Shown here: piece by piece, positions 28,101 to 37,100 of the stretch | Layout of the letters: the number at the start of each line of letters is the position of its first letter | Numbering within the stretch: position 1 is the stretch's first letter | Origin: Steromphala cineraria | Taxonomy: Eukaryota; Mollusca; Gastropoda; Trochida; Trochidae | Length of the DNA stretch: 64,000 nt | Assembly: GCA_916613615.1 (NCBI GenBank) | Contig: OU744721.1 | Coordinates: forward strand, 81,535,060 to 81,599,059 | Direction: 5' to 3' | The notes under the pieces: generated by a model | Seen by the model: the letters and a program-made list of their open reading frames with translations, nothing else | Told to the model about the DNA's origin: nothing | Database searches by the model: none | Program-made: the position numbers and the translations under genes

Positions 28101-31100
28101 TGTCTACACGAGAGCACCATGCTGGTCTAGAGTCAGACAGGACAACGCTTGCAGGCTGGAACAAGATTGTCAAAATATGACAATTTGGAAATCTGTTTGC
28201 CTTCATGGTTTTATCAAAAAAAACTGAATAATGGTAGTATGAATGTCTTGTTGTTTTTGTATGTCGTACATACTGAGTACTCGAAGAGGGTATACGATGA
28301 AAACTAGGTGTGAAGCTGGATGAACATTCTTCTATGAACGTCATTTAGTCTCCGTAAGCAAAAGCAGTAACTGGTTGGATCTGTTTATCAGTACGTTGTC
28401 AAGGGTGTTTGAAAGTGATTGTGCAAACGAATCAACAGATTTACAAATTCCAAATGCTGTATATCTTGCCAATTACGGACGTTGTTCTTAAGACTTATCG
28501 CTTCGTTAACATCATTGTGCAGTTGACAAGCAAAGAAGCGAAATAGATTAACATAGACTATCAATTACCATGTATGTTGCAGCGTGCAAGGTAGACGGGA
28601 AGTGTATAGACCCAGGAACGGTGTACAAGCGGGGTTGTAGCACGATGCAGTGCAGTGAAGACAAGAAATCATGTCACTCGATAGTCCTTGAGAGAGGTGA
28701 GGCCCACTCTTTCCTAACCCTAACAATTTCTTTGGAGAATAGTCTCTTTTCATCATTCCTCATGAGTCTTTTCTTAATAGTTACCATTTCTCAAATCAAG
28801 ATTTATTTGTAAAGAATACTTTATGTAACACATATTCTTTCATTGATCATAACGCCGCTAATGGATGGAATATTGCCAAAGCGGATCCGGAGTTAAACAA
28901 TAACCAACTCAACCAATGAAATCGGATGAAATATGAGCCATAAAGTTAAGATATCCCTTGCTAAGAGTTAATGTGAATGTGAATTTGTTCCACACGAAGT
29001 ACGATATTGAATGTGGGTGTGTGGTCTCCAGGCTGCTCCTTCCAGGGAAAATGTTACAAGCCGGGAGATAATACAACCGTCGGGAACTGTATCGTCTACA
29101 AGTGCTTCGATACTGGAGTGATGAAGTTAGTCGACAAAGGTAGACTATAAATATAACGTTTTCTTTTAAATTCTAAAAGAAATCACATCACCGAAAAGAA
29201 ACAAATTGTCATATATTGTGCTGTGAAGTTCACTTAGTTACATTCATTTATATGACAACCGCCCTTTTTCAAAATGTCAATAAAGGTTTTGATGTGCGTT
29301 ATTATTGATGCTGATTGATTGAGATTAATATTGTCCTTATTGCTAACATTCATATCAATGACGTTTGTTAGATTTCTAGGATAATACCTTTGCACTACCA
29401 TTATGTTTGATTAACCATCACCAATTGTGAAGTTCAGTCTCTGAGCGTATTGCCACTTCACAGGATGCTACAACAAGGACAAGTGCTATCCAGTTAACCA
29501 AAACTACACGATTGGATGCAATACCTTCATGTGCAACTTCAACGGGACAAACATCTGGTCATCATTCGTTCAGAAAGGTAGGTACTTTGATCCAGTTTAG
29601 TAGTCTGTCATGTAGGTTCTGTCTGTCATGACAGGGGAATATTGAAAGCTGTAATTTCAATGGAATCGCCTATCTTGTGAATGCCATCCAATCAGTAGAT
29701 ATCATAATATAGCCAAGACCAGTCATAGCAAGCATAATTTATGCTCAACTCATTTAACAATCTCTCGAATTCTTTCATTCTTTGAATAAATTTCAGACTA
29801 CATATTCCTGTTTAACAACTGTTTGGTTGGCAAAATCAAACAACCAATTATATTAAATAAACCTTCAGTGGCATATCAAGAAATGTTTTCAACTTCATGA
29901 ACCTTTGAGCTTGTCCTCCCCTTGGATTACTGTGGACTGCCGACTGGATTTACCAACCTTTCTTGTATTTGGCGCATCCTTCGACTTTAAAGTCAGATCA
30001 AATTCAAACTGTCAAATAATATGTCCAAGACTATCAATTATCATGTATGTTGCAGCGTGCAAGGTAGACGGGAAGTGTATAGACCCAGGAACGGTGTACA
30101 AGCGGGGTTGTAGCACGATGCAGTGCAGTGAAGACAAGAAATCATGTCACTCGATAGTCCTTGAGAGAGGTGAGACCCACTCTTTCCTAACCCTAACAAT
30201 TTCTTTGGAGAATAGTCTCTTTTCATCATTTAAAAATTTAAAGGTTCACTGTCATTGCACATATATACTTGCAAGTGACAGAATGAATAAAACAAGATTA
30301 TGTATCAGTATTTGACTTCTGCCATAAGGAAATCCAACGTGCAAGTGATTTTTATGCGTCGTTTATTAGTTTTTCGTATTAAGTAACCGCCGATTGCCAC
30401 CTTTTGAACTGTTTTCGGAGTTTTTACCCACTATTACCAAAGTTCAACGTCGACCATTACCTCAGTTATATTCATTATTTTGCTACCCGGAGTTGAATAA
30501 AATCACATTCTCCTGCATTTCCTACAGTGGCACATGGTACCCGCCTGTTTTGTTGTGACCTATATTTTGAAAATGAAAGATGCCTTTGGTTATTCCGTAT
30601 ATGATGTTGAAATATGAACCCATACTCCATCGGCGTTTTTGTACCACACGATATACCAATGTGATATTGAATGTGGGTGTGTGGTCTCCAGGCTGCTCCT
30701 TCCAGGGAAAGTGTTACAAGCCGGGAGATAATACAACCGTCGGGAACTGTATCGTCTACAAGTGCTTCGATACTGGAGTGATGAAGTTGGTCGACAAAGG
30801 TAGGCTACTAGCACTACTTTTCACTAAGATAGGAGCAAAGTGTGGTCAGTAGATTGCCTAGGTGAAAACACATTAAGTAATGTGTTAATTCATTAACGAA
30901 AAACACCCTCCTTTGATTGGCACTTTAGAAGTTGGTATGATGAACAATAAGCTAAGGACAATTCTTATGGATGAACAAGTGAGGTGAACAACAACATTAG
31001 AATCTTAATCGAAGCGTCGCTTGCACAGAATAGAGAAATTCTTCATCCATGAGAATTGTCCTTAATCAAAAAAACTTTTTTTCAAATTGTAAATAAAGGC

Positions 31101-34100
31101 TTTACAGAAAGTGATTGTTGATAATAAACTGAAGTTGCTTATAACTCATTTCAAGACTTTGATGAAATTTATGTGATTAATCATTTACAATATTATTATA
31201 TTTAATAAATCATTTGTGAAGAGTTTGAGCGTATTGCTACTTCACAGGATGCTACTACAAGGGCACGTGCTATCCAGTTAACAAAAACTACACGATAGAT
31301 TGCACTACCTTCATGTGCAACTTCAACGGGACAAACCTCTGGTCTTCATTCCTTCAGAAAGGTAGGTACTTTGATAAATGTAAGTAGTGACATATGTTCA
31401 CCGAATCCAAAGTCTAGCACCATCTCCTTTTAACCTGCCAATTGCCTAGGAGAAGGAAGATAACCAAGGACACTGGATACAGCTGTACTGACCTTCAAAA
31501 TAACTCATTTTAGATAGAGTCGATTCAGCAAAGAGAGCCTAATGATGAAATGTCTTCCTTATATATACAGTTATAGTTATAGAAAATATGTACGCTTTAT
31601 TTATGAACTGAACCCCAAAGTAACCCTTGTCCTAAATCGTATGATCAAAAGCATTTCAATAACTGTTGAAAATGAAAGTTTCCATGTGAAACCAAACGAT
31701 TCTCAAAAGTTTTAGACAAGAGCAATTGTCAGTTTTGGTATAACGTCAGAACCATCGCCACTTTAGTCGTAATTCATTTTATTGACAACAAGACACTATC
31801 TTTAAGAATTGCTATTGAGATTAACTGATTTAGTCAATAATTTCAATATTCCACAGCATCACATTTTAGTTTTGAATATAGCGGGTGCCTAACTTTTGAC
31901 TGGGTGCATAATATGAATGACGATAATACGTTCATCAGTAACAGATGGCAAGCGCAGAAATTTGTTGTTGATTCCCACTCAATTTTTATAACCATAATGC
32001 ACTTGAATAATAACTGAGATTTAATTTTGACTGACTTTCGAGAAACAATATAAGAAGCTTTTAAGAATCCATGCTGCAAAGGTGAAGTCACGTCCACTTT
32101 GTAATCGCCAAAATAATTGCTTTTCATTTAGTTTGTATAGTCTACAAAGAAGAGTTACATCACTAGTTTTATTTAATGCGGGGCTAATTGCCACTTTAAT
32201 TGGTGAATCCGCCTTTTATAACCCCATTGCGATATAAGTAAAACATTTGTCCAAACCCTGCCACAGACTATCAGACTACTATATATCTCCATTGATGAGG
32301 TGTATCTCATCAAGTGGATATCACTTCAAGGTACTTCAAAAGCATGCAATCTATGCGGTGATTTTCCCTTACAAGTTAATTTTCTATGAGCGATAAGCTC
32401 CTCATGTTAATTAATATACGATAAATCAGGATCCTTCTTACCAAAAAGAAATGAGATGGTTCTTCTTGAAACAACTGGTGTTGTCCAAGAAACAATTCTT
32501 TCATCTCTGACATCAAGAAATTTCTTATTACGTACTTTTGAAAGCTATTGGTACCAAACAATACAGCAGTACATTAAGTTATTTTCTTGTAATGCTTATG
32601 ATAACTCAGATCCCTATGGTTCAAGCTATTACCAACATTACCATACTCTTGGTGTAGAATGTCAAGTTACGTTTCCAATAGTCAAAAACTATATAGTGAA
32701 TCTGTTCTAATTAAACCAAAGACGACAGCTTCAGCCAAATATTTTACCCTTTAGGTCTGTGAGAAGTACCTACCTACCAGGGAGGTTGCAAACTATCATA
32801 ATAATGCTACCCTTTGTCGTGTCCTTATATATACTAAGGCTGGTCACGAAAAAGTAAGATGAAAGTCTGAAAGTAATTTATGTATTATTAAACCTAAATT
32901 AGTCGTCAATAGTAGTATGTAGGACTATAGAAACTCGTCAATATCCAAGAAAAAATCGTCAATATCTATAATAAAACGTCAATATTTGGTTGTTACTCGT
33001 CAATAGTCAATTACCTAACAACCGTCAGAACCACGCGCACCTTGAGTTGCACGTGCAGATTACACCTCAACTGAAATACGTGCTACACGTGCCACGAGTT
33101 GCCTGCAGTTGAATAGGTACACCCTTGGGGAGAACGTGTTTTCAGAGGAAAGTAAAATGAAGATTTCTGTTTCAATATCATGGGTTTTCCAATAGCAGAT
33201 TTTCTGTTAAATTTTAACTAAAATTTTTCCGTTTCAACATTTTTTATATCAGAATTGAACCATAGTCATCGATGTATTCTTAGACTAGTAACACGGGTAT
33301 AAATGAAGCAATGATGGACAGAAAACTTTTGATTTAGCGCACATAATATTATTATGGGCAACCTCAAATAAAATGATAAAAGCGTTTTGATACATACAAA
33401 TAGTTAAGTTATACAGATTGTCTTAAATCGGCTTTATTTTTAATTTTAACTCACGGAAATAGAAATGAAATGATATTTGGCGTTTATTTATTACTGGATT
33501 GAAAATGTAATTCTTACTTATGTTGAAACAACTAAGATTGTTCTCAAGTGATGAAATAGGGCTGTTTCATAAAGAGTTTTATAGCTTTTAAAATGAAACT
33601 TGTTAAGTATTAAGCATAAGAGCAATAAAATCATAAAAGTCTTAAAAAGGGAAAACACCTCAGAAACCTCAATAATTCACATAAAATATACTATATTGAG
33701 TATTTCAATCGCTCAACACTGCCTCTCAAATCTTTCTTCGGGTCCTTTTCCCTGACAATATTCCGGTTTACGGAGTGAATAGCATAAAGAAATACAAAAA
33801 GGGAATTAAGTCTAAAAAACATGATGAAATACATTAACATACATATTCTTAACATGGTACAGAGTTGAAATTTTAATGCTAAATAGTCATTTTGTTCAGT
33901 AAGGTGTTTTTGAAAGATTGACAGGAGAGTAAATCGCCTTTTATGACACCTTGTAATAATTTTAGATATAATGTCAATTAGCTGTTAATATCAATACTGT
34001 CATGCAAACTGAACACTATTTATTTATTATCTGTTCCCTAATAGTTATATCTGGTGACATTAAAACATACAATGATTTTTAACAATAACGTTTGTTATTC

Positions 34101-37100
34101 AGTCCATAAATTTAGCTCCTGTTACAAAATGCTGTTTCTGACGAGTTCGCTTGTTGAATTTTATGTAAATTTCAGTTTGTGTGGCAACGCACGTGCATCC
34201 CGTGCATATTGCTTTGGTTGGTTGCATTGACATGGACTAAATCATGTCTCTAAATGTGTGGCAAATATGCTATTTTGTGGATAATCTTTATATATGTTAA
34301 GCATCATTAGGCCTTTTTGTGAACACAATTTGTTATTTCAACACATGTAGCCGTTAAACTTATTCGTTGAATAACATAAAAATGCACGCAAAAGATCATT
34401 TTTTCTATATCCATGATTATCTTTCGTAACGATTTAATGTATGACTTACAATTCCTATTTAAGTGGTGAACAGCTTTAGTAAAAGACATATTTGTTCTTT
34501 TAAAATAAGATAATTGTCAATTGCACGTCTACTTTATAGAATAGCATATAGGGTCTTCTATTTAATAGATTCTGTTAGTAGTGAATAGTAGTAAAACAAC
34601 AAAATTACATTAGTAAAATAAACCAACATCAACTTACAAATGTCACATTTATCGCATAACATGATTTTTCTTGGGGGGCATTTTCAGTCACGGTGTTGTT
34701 CCTTGAGCGCAGCTGTTGAAAATGACATTGAGCTCACGTGATTGCTTTTTATAAGTCGTCATTAGGTAAAAACTCGTCAATAGTAAACAGGGACGTGTGT
34801 TGCGAGGTTCACGTGCAAGTTGTGCGTTGACTCAAACCGGTTTCGAATTTAGGTTTAAGTAGAATAGACTCCTCAAAGACTAAACCTCGTGCACAACTAA
34901 TGACGAGTTTTCGGAGTCTATTCTTTACATATCATGGCAATCGCCGGCCGGTATTGCTTGGGTATACATGGTGCGCATAAACGGGTAAAGGTAATGCTTG
35001 TGAGTCGATGTCTTTCGGCTAGCAGTGCTCTTTCTGTTACACATATAACTTATCGCTTGTCTCTGAAGTCGGGTATATTTTAGAATCAGTTTTGATGATG
35101 AATTCTGAGTCCCATTTCGCAATTTCAATTTGTTCGACTGTAACGTGAACGATACTACTAAAATCAAACAGATATTCAACATTTCCCATGCATATTCGTT
35201 TAAAATAAATATGTCCTGACTGTTACAGCATGCAAGGTAGACGGGAAGTGTATAGACCCAGGAACGGTGTACAAGCGGGGTTGTAGCACGATGCAGTGCA
35301 GTGAAGACAAGAAATCATGTCACTCGATAGTCCTTGAGAGAGGTAAGACCAAATCATAAAAAACACTTACCTCTTATAAAAGGTAAATAGATTTAGCGCA
35401 TCTGATGCCAGGTCTGCAGGCCATATAGAGTAACGGTATGGAAGGGTGTTATTAGTACATGTAATTCGTTATTAGCACAGAAAATGGCAAACCGGTTAGT
35501 TATTCGATATACGGTATTAACTGGTTAATTTTTCGTTTTTGGAATTTGTAGATAAATCTATTGTACATTTGTGCTTGTAACAAACATTCGATACCTTACC
35601 TTGTTCTTTGTATTCGTAAGTGTCATTATCAATATGAATTAACTAACAAGAAATTATTATTCTGGACAAATTACACTGTTTACTTGTTACTTATTTATTT
35701 TTGGATCAACTGTGTAACACTGTTTTTGATACATATACACTTACCGACTGTGAAGTTTTTCAAATATGCATTACATGACAATGGTTATCTAGTAGGCCCT
35801 CGGCCAATTCGTCCAAGTCATAAGAGCGAAAGGTCCCAATTGTGGTTTCCATTGACCACCGATAACTATATTGTCAGATGCAGACACTTCAAAAGTAATA
35901 GTAAGCTTTAAGAAAAGGTGTAAAATGGACGGGGAAGGCTTATGTAACGTAAGAATGTATGGGACATAACTCTTATTCGACACAGAGTCATCCAAGGTAT
36001 GAAAAACTACAAACTACGAACTTGTATTGCGCTAAAGTCCAGTCATTGTTAATGCTCAAAAGCGCTTTGAGAGGATGCAATTGACACGTTGAACAATGTC
36101 CACGTGGGCTAGGCGTATTTGAGAAGAGAAGTGTTTCAAGACTTGTTTTGAAAGTGGCCAGATTTTTCACATTTGACTCTGCGCTCATGGCCGAGTCAAA
36201 GACAACTCCGAAATTTCGGACTTCTTTGCTTAGTTCTATGCTTGAACCATCGATCCTACAGGAAGGCAAAGCACGTCTGGTTCTTGTCGCCTTAGAGTGA
36301 TCATTTGTAGCTCTTTCTTCTCATTGTTCAGCTGTAGGAGGTTAGGAGTCATTCATTGTTTGATGTTCTCTATACGGTGCATCAGACTATACTGTATGTT
36401 TCCTCCATAGAAGTGTTGTGAAGGGCATGATAGATTGACATCATCGGCGAAGAAATCGAATCGAAATTATTTGCGCGAACGATTTGTGATGTGTACATAT
36501 GTTGAACAACACTGGCCCCAGTATAACTATGGTACCTTCTGGCACTCTATATTTAAGGTGAAGTTTCCCTGAATCATGTAGCCTGAAATCGTCCTAAAAG
36601 ACTCCAGCAAACAGAAAGCTTCTTCTATGACACCAAATCTCTCTTTCAATCTGCTGAGAAGGCCGGATGAATCTATTGTCTGCAAGTCATTCTGTTAGCG
36701 CACCAGAGCTGTTTCTGTGCTACGTTGACATCTTTAGACCGACTGCATTGTTTCTGCTTCCCCGGTTCTTCTGATAGTGTCGTGAAGCTTTGACATAGCG
36801 CTCCTTTCTATACTCATTGCAAAAAAAGGGCAAGTTGAACACTTGTCTAAACATTTTCGGGGTATTTGAATTCAACTGAGGTTTCATTATCAGTGTTGTA
36901 ATGGACGTCAACCTGGGAGTGCTTGGTATACATAGGTTTGGTTGAAATAGGTGTTGATCAAGCTGTTATCGTTGGTACTGTTTCACACTCCGTACTCCTT
37001 TCACACGACAATGTCCGGCAACATTAGGATCTTGCAAACAAGACTTTGCTGGACTTCGTACTATCACCTGTCTCACCTTATTCTCAGATGACTGTTGTAA

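Noticed and set aside
28570..28582. In-frame ATG just before exons 20 and 23 (MYVA) as alternative starts
   Set aside because: It lies across the splice acceptor and has no promoter or signal peptide; the same frame arises from duplication of intron sequence.
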